Source of the DNA: Proteles cristata cristata
Lineage: Eukaryota; Chordata; Mammalia; Carnivora; Hyaenidae
Assembly: GCA_017311185.1 (NCBI GenBank)
Contig: JAESUZ010003490.1
Span: 2,046,001-2,110,000 of the forward strand
Direction: 5' to 3'
Length of the DNA: 64,000 nucleotides
In this document: positions 42,786-53,870 of the stretch, in pieces
Position numbering within the stretch: position 1 is the stretch's first letter
Layout: the number at the start of each line of letters is the position of its first letter
Notes under the pieces: generated by a model
Seen by the model: only the letters and a program-made list of their open reading frames with translations
Database searches by the model: none
What the model was told of the DNA's origin: nothing
Translations under genes and position numbers: made by a program

Positions 42786-44464
42786 TCGCGGTGATGAGGA
42801 AGAGGGGAGCTGTTCATCTGGACTCTGGAGAGGTAAACACAGCATGTGGGCTCCACGGAAGGAGTCTCTGCTGACAAGCTGGGCTTCCTCCTGACATAGC
42901 TGCCCGTTCGTGGATTCGGAGTTTGGCAGTTCTGCGCAAAGCCGACTGCCAATGAGCCCGGCTGCTCTGAGCGCCTGACACCACCGATCAGAAACTGGTT
43001 TCCTTTTGAGCTCTGCACTTCTGTGGGGCTGGCTTTGACCAGATGGAGATGTGGTCAACCACCACTCATTGCGAGGCATCTCCTAGGGCCCCCCCAAGCC
43101 CCGTACCTGGTGACAACCCCCCCCCAACTCTGCAAAGCTGTCCACATTCCCGAGAACACCTCTGCATGTGGCTTTGCTTGCTCACTGGCGTAAACCCAGC
43201 CAAGGGGCACTGGCTCAGTCAGGGGCAGCCCCAGCAGGAGGCTCGCTTTGTGTGCTGGTGGGGCGCTGTGTGAAAGAACAGGCCCCCAAATTGTTAAGCT
43301 CTTGGAGAAAGCGTTCTCTTCATAGCTGTTGGGGACCTTGTTGTCTCTGTCCTTCCTGGGCAGTTCTTGGTGGAAAGGTCACAGCATGTGGCAATTACAA
43401 GCGGGAGGCATATGACAGCCTTGAAAGTAAGACACTCTTGGACTGACGGCCCTGGGTTAGTGCCCGTAACGAAGCTGTTCTGTGGGAGCCCTGAGCATGG
43501 TGGCAGCCATGTTTTCTTCTCCCCCTGGTAGGGGTGCTGGCTCGAGCTCATGGGGGAGGTTCCGTGTGTAGAGAACATGGGGCCCCACACCCTCTGTCCA
43601 GCTTGGTCCTGTGAGGACCCCCCACCCAGATGCATTCACTGGGATCTCCCTACTGTTTCTGTAGCTTCGTAATAGGGGGCGCACCACACAGGGCACATCC
43701 ATGATGGACCCATTGTCGGCAAGCCAGAAGCCGGCCACGAGTCCATGCACATGGCCCGCTCTTTAGCTCTGAGGAGGTTGGCCTGTGCTGATGAGAAGGA
43801 GCCATTTATCAGAATCAGCGAGTAGAACCGATGGTGTCCAGTGGGCCCCAGCTTCTAGAACGTTCAGTACCCTGTTGGCTTCTACTTAAGTCCTTCGAGA
43901 CACTTTCCCACAAAGCATAGGTTCGGTCTCTGATGGAGAAGCCTTTGTTACCTAATTCTTTTGTCTTGTTTCAAATTACAGGACATGGAGCCTTTAGGAA
44001 GCACTGCCAAATATTTTAGTTTCTTTTCTCAAGAAAGAAGAGGCCCCGGGCCTCTGAAGCATGTGTTATAATACTATCTGCCCCAGAACTAAGTGAGATA
44101 GATCAATTTCCCCTGACGTCTCCGTGTTGCTTCAAGGCCAGCACTTATGTCACTGGGTTTCTGAGTTCTCTTGTTGTTGAGCCAGAGATGGTGAGGAAGG
44201 CCACTGTGAGGCCCCAGACTGCCCTGGGAGAAACAGAGCAGTTCTCAGTGGTAGAAGGAATTCAGGGATCCTGTCCTAGGTGCTGGTGTGAGCCAGTCTG
44301 TTTTGACCTTGGGCGGGAGGCCAAGCCATTTGTTGCTTTGTTCCCTGTTCCTACCACTGAAATACAGATTTTTCCCCCCTCTTTAGAAAATAAGCCAGGG
44401 CTGAGCCGTTTAATCTCACTTGGAGAGAATGGCCACTTGGTGTCTTTGCTACTGCCGTTTGTTC
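42786..44464. other. non-coding sequence, no feature recognised
   Basis: No exon or RNA gene. AATAGGGGGCGCACC near 43,672 contains a CTCF-like AGGGGGCGC half but lacks the 5' CCA part. C runs lie near 43,088 and 43,118. Confidence 0.42.
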
Positions 44465-44590
44465 ATCTGTACGTTCAAATAGTTATTGAGCACCTGCTGT
44501 GTGCTCGTGTCCTAGGGCCTGGGGACGTGTCACTGAGCAAAACAGATGGAACTCCAGGCCCCATGGAGCCCTTCAGGGATGTCAGCTGGG
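44465..44590 (-). mobile_element. LINE-2 (L2) 3' end, antisense
   Basis: AAATAGTTATTGAGCACCTG, CTGTGTGCTCGTGTCCTAGG, GCCTGGGGACGTGTCACTGA and GCAAAACAGATGGAACTCCA, then CCCCATGGAGCCCTTCAGGG. This is the reverse complement of the L2 terminus. Confidence 0.7.
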
Positions 44591-44684
44591 CAAGCAGGAG
44601 ACCATGTGCATTTGGTGGGGGTGAGGGATATGGGGAAGGCGCACCGGTGCTGGGCGGGGCTGAGGTCTTCGGCCTTTGGCAGAC

Positions 44685-44815
44685 ATGACCCATTTGATCC
44701 TCCTAGCTAGGTCTGAGGAGTGAGAATCTACTTTTCACAGATGGGGAAACTGAGGCTTATAGAGGCAAGGGAAGTGTTTGCATTCCTGCTAACGTGTCAA
44801 CCCAGGTCAGGTAAA
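44685..44815 (-). repeat. MIR SINE, antisense
   Basis: CATTTGATCCTCCTAGCTAG, ATCTACTTTTCACAGATGGG and GAAACTGAGGCTTATAGAGG match antisense MIR. The distal part is degraded. Confidence 0.77.
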
Positions 44816-45699
44816 TGAACAGGAATCCTTCTGTTTCACGTACCAACTCGTCGCAGTCCAGTCGTCGGGTGAAAGAGCTATTTTAAGTGTCAGCCTGGTA
44901 AAGGTAAGGTATGGCACATCACTGTGCTAGCATCTGTCCATGAAACTAGCAAAAACTAAACTCAGAATCGAACTGAAAAGCATGGTGGTATTTCTGAAGC
45001 CGGCGGACAGGACCCGTATTGACATGAGCCAGGTAGAGGCTCCAGCCAGCAGCGTGAAAGCCTCGAAGCCAGAGAAGAGATTTCTTGTCACCTTCATCAG
45101 AGCGTCTGCCTTACGCTAAGGCCTTGAGTCATATATTCAGAATTCTGAGACGGAATCACGTGAGCAGGACTTAACAGGCCTACCTCTGCCTGTGCTTGGC
45201 TGGGTTTCAGACCTCAGCCATAGAGACAGAGCACTATAAATAGACAAGGGGAAGAGATTTGGCCCAAAAATCCTGCATTCTCAGAACTGCCACAGTCTAC
45301 CTTTTGGGCCAAGCTGTCCTAGTCCAGGGGCCAGGATGTTTACAAAAGTAACGTGCCTGAGTTCATTTCCATGCCAGCCTGCGCTCCTGTCACGGAACCT
45401 TGCCCCCTTTGTAACAGTAGGTGACAGTCACCAAAGAGGTGACTTTGGCTCCTGCCCTCAGCGTCCTGGACCCGTTATAGAACTTCTTGCTAAGCAGCGT
45501 GCTAAGAGAGTAGGGTGGTTTGTACTGCCAGTGACCCTTAGGGTTTGAAGGCGGGGGAGCGAGCTACCTGACGGTGGTGCAGGCTCTTGGTGGCTGATTG
45601 CAAAGGGCGGGAAAGCGCATGGGGCACCGGGGGGGTGAGAGGCTCATTTCCTCTGGGTTAGTGGCAATTCTGCAGGGCCCTCCCCAGGGCTGGGAGCTA
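44816..45699. other. non-coding sequence, no feature recognised
   Basis: No gene or repeat is recognised. TCAGAATTCTGAGACGGAAT near 45,137 holds a TCAGAATTCTGA palindrome; no role is known. Confidence 0.42.
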
Positions 45700-46840
45700 T
45701 TCTGGATGAAAGGAACGCTCGGTTCTCAGCAACAAGCTGTTACGGTCTGCATTTCCCTGTAGTTATTGGTTGCCTCTTGATTTTCTTAAGGGGACTGTGG
45801 AGAGGCAGGTGGCAGGTATTGCGTCTCAAAAGCGTATATCCATTCTGCTGAAAAGCACAGAACCAAAATAATCTGTCACCTGTTCCACCCAAATAAATAA
45901 GTCAGCAAATAGGTCTGCTTTCATTGTATTGTTTTCTTCATAAATACCCTTTAAATTGAGGCTGAGTGACAAGATGCGCTTCTGTTGCTAAAATGCTATC
46001 TCTGGTAATACCGAAAGAGCTTTTAAAATACCACAATTGTCATTGAAACTATACTTTGCTTCCTCCTCCCCCCCTCCCCCCTTTGCTAGTAACTAGGTCT
46101 CTTTGGGGAATTTTTTAAGTGACAATTGGTAGATTGTAGCTGGCAATATTTCTTCCACATTTCTTTTGAATGCCACTCAGCTCTGTCATGATTGGCTCCA
46201 AATGTCCCAAGGAAGGAAGATGCTTCATTTGAAAATGTAAAGCTTACGGGAGTTCATCTGCTCCCTAACTTTTACCCCTTTGCAGAAGGGGTGAGGAAGA
46301 GGCGGCCATGGGAGGATCTGGCCTCTAAGGAGGCCGCCAGAACCAATCTATGCCCATTGGCCTGAGTACCTGGTGGTAGGGACTTATTAGATTCTCAGAT
46401 GTTATTCAGCCTGATTGCAGCTTTTATACAAAGCAGTGAAGACACGGGTAGGGAAGATAATAGAACTATAAATTGCAAGACAGGTTCTTATGAAATCAGT
46501 AAATTATTCATTTAACGGTCCTCTCCTTGTTGATTTCATGTTGCCATGGCACCTCAAGATGGAGGCGAATCAGTCGTCCGGTCCAACCAGGGGCAATATG
46601 TAGATGCACAAATCCTGGCGGAAGGCAGATAATGCATTACATACAACCTTCGGCCACATGATAAATTGCCTCTTTATCTGGCAAATTCCAAGGAGATCTA
46701 CTGGAGAGAACTGAAAGAGATATCTCACAGTGGCTAACGTTTCTTGGAAGAGGCCCAACTGTCTCAGGGTCTGAGTCAGAATCTGTTTAAGAACACATTA
46801 AGAATGCATTGTCTTAGAGTGACTTGCCCGTCTCCCGAGA
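45700..46840. other. long repeat-free, AT-leaning block, strongest candidate for conserved regulatory DNA
   Basis: Over 1.1 kb no interspersed repeat is recognised, unlike the rest of the window. Words of note: CCAAATAAATAAGTCAGCAA (45,889), TGCTAAAATGCTATCTCTGG (45,986), GTGACAATTGGTAGATTGTA (46,119), GCATTACATACAACCTTCGG (46,633), GATAAATTGCCTCTTTATCT (46,660, an inverted GATAA pair) and AAAGAGATATCTCACAG (46,711). No open frame is exon-like. Regulatory function is inferred from texture and repeat exclusion only. Confidence 0.4.
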
Positions 46841-47774
46841 TGTTGAAAACACCGTGGGCTCACAGTTGCTTTGGCGTCCACGCTACAGTAAATGCCTGAC
46901 TTCATTTGTTATTTTGATGGGCAAAGAAAACCGCGTGCTGACAGTCATGCTCCCTCTTAAGCTCTTCCCAGCCTCGCTTTTCTAGCCCCCCTCCCCATTT
47001 GCAATTTGGTTTCTCGCTGCTCATTAAGTTATTGTACTCAGGAAATCGAATGCTTTGGCCAAGCCCGTCACTCATCATCAGTGGAGTTGGAGGGAGTTGG
47101 GAAGCTTGGTACTGGTGTTGGCTGGGCAGCCGTTTGATCTGGGATGAGTCCGTTCACCTCTGGGCTCTCGTCTGCAGCTCGAGGGGTCCGGGCTGGTCCC
47201 TTTGGGTGGTCCCTTCCTCCTCATCATCCCAAGACTCGGTGCCTACAACTCGTATTGGTTCCCTGTTTGTGAACAGCGGGCTTTTATGAGGACTCCTCAG
47301 GGCCCTCTCAACTTGCCTGCATTTAGAAAAGTTAGGGCCAGACCCCGCCCCGCCCACCCCCCCCCATGCATTGGCTTATGTAGACGTTCTGTGTGAAAGA
47401 GACTTAAGAATTCTGTAGTTCATTCTGACAGCTTGAAAGACGGAATGGTTTTGCATTGCACCCATATAGGGATTGACTAAGAAGGAAGTGTTTTCCAGGA
47501 GAACCTGACTATGTGTATATGTTGGGGGTTCGCCCCCCAACCAATGACTTTGCTCTGAAAGGGCAAAAATAATATTTTAATCCAATATTCTTTTATTGAT
47601 TCTGTTGACTGTAGTGTCTCTTAATTCTGCTTTGGGTTTCTGTGACCTAATATACTGATGATGATAAGTTAGTACTATGAGGTTGCTACTTTTAGTCTTA
47701 TTCCATGAGCTAAGGTCCAGCCAGGGGACAGAAATTGCACTAGGTATCTGTGCAGAGAGACTTAAACAATTGTC
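46841..47774. other. non-coding sequence, no feature recognised
   Basis: No gene or clear repeat. AT-leaning patch with AATATTTTAATCCAATATTC at about 47,570. Confidence 0.42.
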
Positions 47775-47982
47775 GGGGCGCCTGGGTGGCTCAGTTGGTT
47801 AAACGTCCGACTTTGGCGCAGGTCATGATCTCACAGTTTGTGGGTTCGAGCCCCACATCAGGCTCTGTGCTGACAGCTCGGTGCCTGGAGTCTACTTCAG
47901 ATTCTGTGACTCCTCTCTCTGCCCCTCCCCCACTCACACTCTCTTTCTCTCTCTCAAAAATGAATAAATATTAAAAAATTTT
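47775..47982 (+). mobile_element. feliform CAN-SINE, sense
   Basis: Head GGGGCGCCTGGGTGGCTCAG, GCAGGTCATGATCTCACAGT, B-box GTGGGTTCGAGCCCCACATC, GTGCTGACAGCTCGGTGCCT and tail CTCTCAAAAATGAATAAATA. Probable target-site duplication AAACAATTGT (47,764-47,773) against AAAAATTGT (47,983-47,991). 'GACAGCT' cohort. Confidence 0.96.
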
Positions 47983-48059
47983 AAAAATTGTTACTGGGAT
48001 ATAAAGATAACAAGTTAACTGAAAAGGTAAACAGAAAATATGGACGTATGTTTTCTTAG

Positions 48060-48235
48060 ACATTAGGGCACATCAGATACCTGTAGGGTTTATCAAAACA
48101 GATGACTGGGCCCCGCTTCAGGGTTTCTGGTCCAGTAAGTCTGGAGTAGGGCCCCCAAATTTGCATTTCTAACAAGTTTTCAAGCAATATGGATACAGGT
48201 TGCTGGGGGGCCACACTTTGAGAACCGCAGAGGTA
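48060..48235 (+). mobile_element. hAT-Charlie-type MITE, sense
   Basis: TTTATCAAAACAGATGACTG, GGCCCCGCTTCAGGGTTTCT, AGTAAGTCTGGAGTAGGGCC, AATTTGCATTTCTAACAAGT and the inverted-repeat end CACACTTTGAGAACCGCAG ('...TTTGAGAACCACTG'). This is a well-known non-autonomous hAT family; I do not name the subfamily. The left inverted repeat is eroded. Confidence 0.72.
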
Positions 48236-48523
48236 ACAGCTTCGGGAAGCAGCCCCCACCCCTACAGCTGACCAGGTCAGAAGTATTAAAACTTGGATGT
48301 TTGCGGAAGAAAGGCCCCAGGCCTCTGAGGAGGGGGTCTCTCGGCCTCTGGCGCTGATGTCTCTGAGGGAGGGGAGGGGCACCATGTTGCTGGCTCTGCA
48401 GGTGTTGGGAGAAACTGCAGACTCAGCTGCTAGAACAGGAAGGCGCTTCCGCTGCCAGGATGAAGATGCCTTGCTGGGGTGGTGCTCACAGCAACCACAA
48501 GCTCACAGGAACTGCAACCTCAC

Positions 48524-48552
48524 AGGAAGCCCCCAGGAAGCCCCCAGGAAGC
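48524..48552. repeat. 11-bp tandem repeat, almost three copies
   Basis: The unit AGGAAGCCCCC is repeated 2.6 times without mismatch (AGGAAGC starts at 48,524, 48,535 and 48,546). Confidence 0.92.
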
Positions 48553-48734
48553 AGAAGGGAAGGGGCAAGTCCCTTCTTCCTCCTCCACCCTTAGAAGCTT
48601 TTGCTCATGCTCTCTCACGCACACCCCCTATTGGCACAGCCTTGCAGGGACCCCGTGACTGAGCTGTGGTTTGCAGGGTCCCAGCTTTAGCCACAAAACC
48701 CAAGTATGATGAATGGGTGGGTGTGGAGCGGAGA

Positions 48735-48822
48735 GCCAGTTTTACAGATGGGGAAACTGAGGCACAAGGTCTCCCAGCTGGTAGCCAGGATTTGAGTCTG
48801 GCCCCAGACCCCGCACTTGTTC
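48735..48822 (-). repeat. MIR fragment, antisense
   Basis: AGTTTTACAGATGGGGAAAC, TGAGGCACAAGGTCTCCCAG and CTGGTAGCCAGGATTTGAGT match antisense MIR with the AAGTAACTTGCCC part deleted. Confidence 0.75.
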
Positions 48823-49199
48823 CAGCTCCAGGTGTCTGTCAGGATGCTGGTCTTTCTGTCGTCAGCCTTCTGCGGTTGTTTCTCTTCCTCTGCCCCTCAG
48901 GTGGGCATCCTCGGGACTCCGCTTCCACCACCGGCACCACCGTTGTGTGGTGTCCATGCCTGTGCCTCTGCCCTGGCCTGCATTGGGGGTGCCAAGCTTA
49001 GAAGTCCAGTGACCTGCTGGACACCTCCTCTGGGGTGCCCTGCAGAGACCCCACACAGTTCTCCGTTTTCTCTCACCTTCCTTCCCAGACAATAAAAAAC
49101 GCGATCACCTTCCCCCGCAGTCCAGCTCTCTCCAATTTCGATGCCATTGGCTTTAAAAGCTCCCTCTCCTGCTCTCACGTTCTAAGTATGGTTTTCACT
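48823..49199. other. non-coding sequence, possible L2 upstream part
   Basis: C/T-rich; no gene. It may be a diverged continuation of the L2 that starts more clearly at about 49,200. Confidence 0.35.
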
Positions 49200-49620
49200 C
49201 AGGCTGGCTCTGTGGCCTATTTACTCCCTTCTTTCTCTGCTGCTCCTCCAGCAGCCGGTTTCTCCAGTACACTGCTGGGAGACATGTGCTTTAAAAACAA
49301 CTTGGTTCATGTCATCCCTCTGCTTAAAAGCGCTTGCTGGTTGCCCCGACAGAGACTCCTGAACAAAGCCTCAGTGTCCCGGACAGCAGGGCATCTTAAC
49401 TGGTGGGTAGTAGGACCCTGTCTCCCTCCCGGTCGTGGTTCCAGCTTCTCCAGCACGCGTGGGCTGCCGATGGTTCCTCTGACTTGACCCAGGGTCTCCT
49501 GGATCACTGGAGCTGGCCCTGCCACTCCATTTCCACCCCATCCGAGCTCTTGCCCTTATTTGAAGACCCACTTCTAATGCTGCCTCCTCCGTGGAGCCCT
49601 CCTCCCCAGGCTGTGGAAGG
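49200..49620 (+). mobile_element. LINE-2 (L2), sense, diverged
   Basis: AACTTGGTTCATGTCATCCC, TCTGCTTAAAAGCGCTTGCT and GGTTGCCCCGACAGAGACTC match L2 'TGATCATGTCACTCCCCTGCTTAAAACCCTTCAATGGCTCCCCAT'. Downstream GAAGACCCACTTCTAATGCT with GCCTCCTCCGTGGAGCCCTC matches 'CAAGACCCAGCTCAAATGTCACCTCCTCCAGGAAGCC'. Much between is altered. Confidence 0.6.
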
Positions 49621-50589
49621 CAGCCAGTATCACCAGGTGTGCGAGACCAACAGGGGACATGGCGCCAGAGCCTTTACCCACGTTCCCATGTCTTAAGCCC
49701 CCTCCATGCTTGCAGACCAAGACTGCTTGGGCCACGCCAATGCGCCAGACTTGGCCTTCCTTAGTCAGAGCTCTGGAAGACTCTGGGGGTCTGTTTCTCT
49801 GACCAGACTCATTCCCTCCATCCCATCCCAAGGATGCGATACCAGGAGAACAGCTTCTGCTTCCTCTGAGATGAGCTTTCTCCACTCAGACAAATTGCCC
49901 TCTGGCTTAAACACCCTTGTGGCTGAGGACAGCATTCTCACTGCCCTGTCGGCAAAGGAGGAACATCACAGGGCTATTTTTTTTTCCTCGCAAATGCAGA
50001 TAATACCCTTCCTCTAATCAACAGGTTCACAAGCATATGTCTGAGAACCAGAAATGAATTTATAAGGGGCTCTCCTAGCCTTGTGGAATTAGAGCAGAGA
50101 TATTGCTTTCTTTTCACTTCAGTTAATCCAAATGAGCTGAGTCTCCTTTCTATAGGGAAGGGCAAAGCAAGACAAAACCCATCCCTGTGAAGCCAGGCTT
50201 TCTGGCTGCCCAAATCGGGCTCTGAAAATAGTTTGGGTCATTGGAATCATGAAAGAAATGGTGTTTGCATAACCTCTCTCTAGCAGAGAACCTGAAAGTG
50301 ATTTCCATACATTATTTGCAAATAAGTTTTGCAATTTACATCACCCACTTTTGTCAAACCCGGCTTCCACGTACTTGCGTTTGGAGAGCTTATTTGCAGG
50401 TGAACAGGCTTCTTGTTTTTCCTCTTGGGAAGTTGTCTTTCAGGCAATAAATTCCAAGCTCTGTGGCTCACTGAGAGTTGGGAGGATAGAAACAGTGGCC
50501 CATCCTGAGTGTGGAAATGAGAATCAATTGGAAAGAGCTCCCTTATCTCTGCTACCTGGACTTTTTCTTGGCTACTGATATTTCAGTGT
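49621..50589. other. non-coding sequence, partly AT-leaning
   Basis: No gene. 50,020-50,460 is repeat-free with TGATTTCCATACATTATTTG, CAAATAAGTTTTGCAATTTA and related words; it may be regulatory. No repeat family fits. Confidence 0.35.
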
Positions 50590-50760
50590 GTTGCCGGACT
50601 TACTGAGTACTTAGTGTGTCCATGCGCCACAGAGGCTGCGAAGATAAAACAAGCCACATCCTTGCCTGCAGATAACTTAGAGTCTAGCATGTGGGACAGT
50701 GACAAACACTCATACTCTCTGAGAAGAGTACAGGGTGTGTAGCAGGTAAAAGAGCCAGAG
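50590..50760 (-). mobile_element. probable LINE-2 3' end, antisense
   Basis: GACTTACTGAGTACTTAGTG with TGTCCATGCGCCACAG, GAAGATAAAACAAGCCACAT, CCTTGCCTGCAGATAACTTA and GAGTCTAGCATGTGGGACAG parallels antisense L2 ('TATTGAGCGCCTACTATGTGCC..CCCTCATGGAGCTTACATTCTAGTGGG'). Confidence 0.55.
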
Positions 50761-50816
50761 CCAGAGAGAAAGCCAGAGGGTGGGAAGGGAGTTGACTGTA
50801 GGCTGTGGGTCATCAG

Positions 50817-50853
50817 CGGGGCGGTGGGGGGGGCGGGGGAGGGGAGGGGGAGG
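50817..50853 (+). other. G-rich tract, possible G-quadruplex
   Basis: GGGGCGGTGGGGGGGGCGGG and GGAGGGGAGGGGGAGG: more than four G runs with short loops. Folding potential is sequence-based only. Confidence 0.6.
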
Positions 50854-51119
50854 ACATGGCCAGAGGTATAGATGTGGGAGGTGCAGGGGGACCTTGCAGA
50901 AGGCTGGCTCCCGGGGCACGTGAAGAGGTGCGGCGCGAGCGACCAACGGGACCCTGCTCTGTGGCGCCAGCCCACCAGACTACAGGACCAGGCAGTGTGG
51001 ACTTTGGTGCCAAATCGAGGAGTTCGACTTGCACCTTTGTAAGTCACCAGGGTGCTCCAAGCAGGCGAGGGGTGTGGCCACATCCTGTTCCATCTCCGTG
51101 GTGTTGGGGCCCCTGGGCG

Positions 51120-51600
51120 TTGTCTCCACGCCTCTCTTCCCTGTCTCCCACCCGTCTTTTGTCAGTCTTTCCAGACCTAAAAATAAGCTTGAACTGCTGC
51201 CTGTCTTCAGCGGCTCTGCCATTGGGTCATTCCACGATCTCTCAAGTGCCAGAACTCTCCGCCTGGGCCTCTGGTCCGTCCTTTGCATGCTGCTGGATGA
51301 TGGTTCTCTAAGGCATGTTCTCTGCTTGGAACTCTCCTCCTTCTCTGCACCCCCATTTATCCGTCTTTCAACACCTGCAGGCCACGCCGGTGTCCTCCTT
51401 CACTCCCCAACCCCGGGCATCGGGTTGTGTCTCCCTCCTTACCTCCCCATGGCACTCAGTGCCCCTGTGTGCACACGGCTCAGTGTGTTACCATCCTTTG
51501 CTGCCTGCCCATCACGTCTCTAGACTGTGAGCTCCTCCCTGTGCCTAGCTGTGGCCCACGCCCACGGTCAGCCCCCAGGAAGCGCATGCGGGAGGGATTA
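51120..51600 (+). mobile_element. LINE-2 (L2) 3' region, sense, diverged
   Basis: CATGCTGCTGGATGATGGTT, GTTCTCTGCTTGGAACTCTC (L2 'GTTCCCTCTGCCTGGAATGCTCT') and TCTCTAGACTGTGAGCTCCT, CCCTGTGCCTAGCTGTGGCC, then CAGCCCCCAGGAAGCGCATG. The order fits the L2 3' half; divergence is high. Confidence 0.5.
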
Positions 51601-52269
51601 AGAGAGTGAGGCAGGGGAGACCCGTTTGAGCCCAGGACAGTTGTGCTGGTCTCAGTTTGCCTCATGTCTCCTGAGGGTGGTAGTAGGATTACTGGAGGAA
51701 ACAGCAGGGGAAAGCTCCCTCCTCTGTAACAACACCATCTCCCTCCTCCTTGTCCCGGGAGGAAAGGATATTTCCATACATCTTAAACATCCGCCTCCTC
51801 CAGTGTCTGTGAAAGCTCAGTGGAATGATGAAAGACGATCAGCAATGGGTTGAAGTTTCCTCTCCTTGGGCAGATCCTTGTTTCCTGCTATCATGTTTAA
51901 CTCTCTCCGCCTACTCCGTGGGGTGTTGGACCTTGTGTTTGTGGGCTGGGGGCTCGCCCGTCCTTCCCTCTGGTTTTCTGGGGTGCAGTGGTACGTATGG
52001 ACCTCGTACCTTTCAGAGCCAGAAACGGAGCTTAGAAATATGCTCAGATCCGGCACAGTGACAGCACATTAGAGCCGGCGGTGTGCAAACATGGCAGGAG
52101 AGAAAATTGGACGTGCTGGCAGAGAGCTCCGAAGTGCCCTCCCACGCATGCCACTCTGTCTGAGAAGGAACAGGCTGCCAGGAGGCAGGCAGCGGCCCGA
52201 GGCCTTCACTCACAGTTCTTGCCCAGAGATGCAGCCCCTTCGTGCCCATTTATACGTCATCAGCGTCAT

Positions 52270-52440
52270 TAAGAGTCATTAAGAGCCTGGGTTCGTGTCT
52301 CAGCTCTGTGGCCAGCTGGCTGAGTGGCCTTGGGCAAGCCACGTGGATCTGAGCCCCAGGTAGCCCTCATCTGTCAAAGGAGGGATTTGGATGAGACCTC
52401 TGAGGGCCCTTCCAGGTTCCCAGCTCCAAGAGTCTATCAG
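52270..52440 (+). repeat. MIR SINE, sense
   Basis: GTCATTAAGAGCCTGGGTTC, GTGTCTCAGCTCTGTGGCCA, GAGTGGCCTTGGGCAAGCCA, then CCCTCATCTGTCAAAGGAGG and TTGGATGAGACCTCTGAGGG, consistent with a MIR-class SINE. Confidence 0.62.
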
Positions 52441-53455
52441 AAAAGCCAGGGTGTGGGATTGGCCTGATGGAACTTCTTGATGGAAAAAGGCTCCCCTGGG
52501 AGAGGTGAGCAGCAGCAGGGGAGAAGGTGGGAGATGATGGGAGTCTGGAAATAGATGCCCTCAGGTGCATGTGGAAGGAGAGAAGAAAGAGGTGTACAAG
52601 AGAAGGCAGGTCCACTGGGCAGAGATGAAGTGGCCCCTGACCTTGAGCCAAGTGACTCGGGTTCTGAGCACGAGCTTTGGGATTCCAGATCAGCCAGGGA
52701 GGCTCCTATACAGCCAGCATGTCTGTGGACAGAGCCCCGGACTTGCCCATCCTATGGCCAGCTGGGACCCCCCCCCCGCCCCCCGCCCAGCCCCCAGCAG
52801 CTTTCGCAGGAGTACTGTGGTTCGAACACCTGGCAGTACTCAGTCAGCCCTCTTCTGGTCTCTCCACCTCCATCCTCCAGACTCTTTCTGGGAATTCTTC
52901 CCAAGCATGTGTGGCTCCTTCTCAATCATTTATCACCAGCGGTGTCAATAAAGAGGCCACTGTGTGCCCAGAGCAGCGCTGGGCACGGGACTGCAGCTGT
53001 TGTGTGGTCTTTATCCTGCTTACCACCCACACCTGCCATTCTAACTGTGTGATTACCTTTGGGGGCCATCAACCTGGCTGGAGTGGGGTCTCCAGAGGCA
53101 GTTGACCTCTGCCCTGTGAAGCTCCATTCTGCAGATGGTAAAATGTTTGCCAAGAAGCAGGACTCCGGGAAGAAGGACAAAAGGAACAAATGCGTCTGTT
53201 TCTAAATTCAACTATCTCTGGGGCAGCAGCCCAGGTGGGTGCTGCAGACTGTAACCCTTAATATTATTTGAATGACCAGGACTTGGGGTGAGTAGGGGGT
53301 TGGAGAGAGGGTAGTTCGAATGCCCAGATGATAGAATCTTAGAAATGAGTGTGTTTACTTTACATTCCCCCATCTTTATCTCATGGGAGACCCAAAGACA
53401 GAAGAACTTTGGGGAAAAAAGCCTTCTTCCCCTTCTGGCCAACAAGAATGTACTT
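52441..53455. other. non-coding sequence, no gene
   Basis: A C-rich tract lies at 52,768-52,792. GGTGTCAATAAAGAGGCCAC, TGTGTGCCCAGAGCAGCGCT at about 52,941-52,980 may be an antisense L2 remnant. Three overlapping open frames at 52,555-53,105 have no domain. Confidence 0.4.
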
Positions 53456-53672
53456 GGGGCCCCTGGGTGGCTCAGTCGGTTAAGCATCCGACTGCAGCTC
53501 AGGTCATGATCTCTCAGTTCAGTGGGTTCGAGCCCCATGTCAGGCTCTGTGCAGACAGCTCGGAGCCTGGAGCCTGCTTCAGATTCCGTGTCTCCCTCTC
53601 TCTTTGCCCCTCCCCTGCTCACACTCCGTCTCTCGAAAATAAATAAACATTTTTAAAAAGTTAAAAAAACAA
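53456..53672 (+). mobile_element. feliform CAN-SINE, sense, long target-site duplication
   Basis: Head GGGGCCCCTGGGTGGCTCAG, CTCAGGTCATGATCTCTCAG, B-box GTGGGTTCGAGCCCCATGTC, CAGACAGCTCGGAGCCTGGA and tail CTCTCGAAAATAAATAAACA. The 15-base target-site duplication AACAAGAATGTACTT (53,441-53,455) and AACAAGAGTGTACTT (53,673-53,687) has one mismatch. 'GACAGCT' cohort. Confidence 0.97.
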
Positions 53673-53749
53673 AACAAGAGTGTACTTAATGGTACCAGTC
53701 TGTGGCAGAAAGATTGTGGACCTTGGAGCTCTCCCAGGGCAAGGTGGAA

Positions 53750-53870
53750 AACTGCCCCGAGCCTCAGTTTCCTCATCTACAAAACAGGACTCGTCCAGCT
53801 TATCTTGGAATGGTTGTAGTGGACACATGAAGGAAAAAGTGCTCAAAATGCGTAGGGCTCCATAAACTCT
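53750..53870 (+). repeat. MIR fragment, sense
   Basis: CCGAGCCTCAGTTTCCTCAT, CTACAAAACAGGACTCGTCC, ATCTTGGAATGGTTGTAGTG and AAAAGTGCTCAAAATGCGTA follow MIR 3' order. Confidence 0.72.

Noticed and set aside
43664..43680. AGGGGGCGC CTCF-like half site
   Set aside because: The 5' CCA portion of the motif is missing, so the match is too poor to call.
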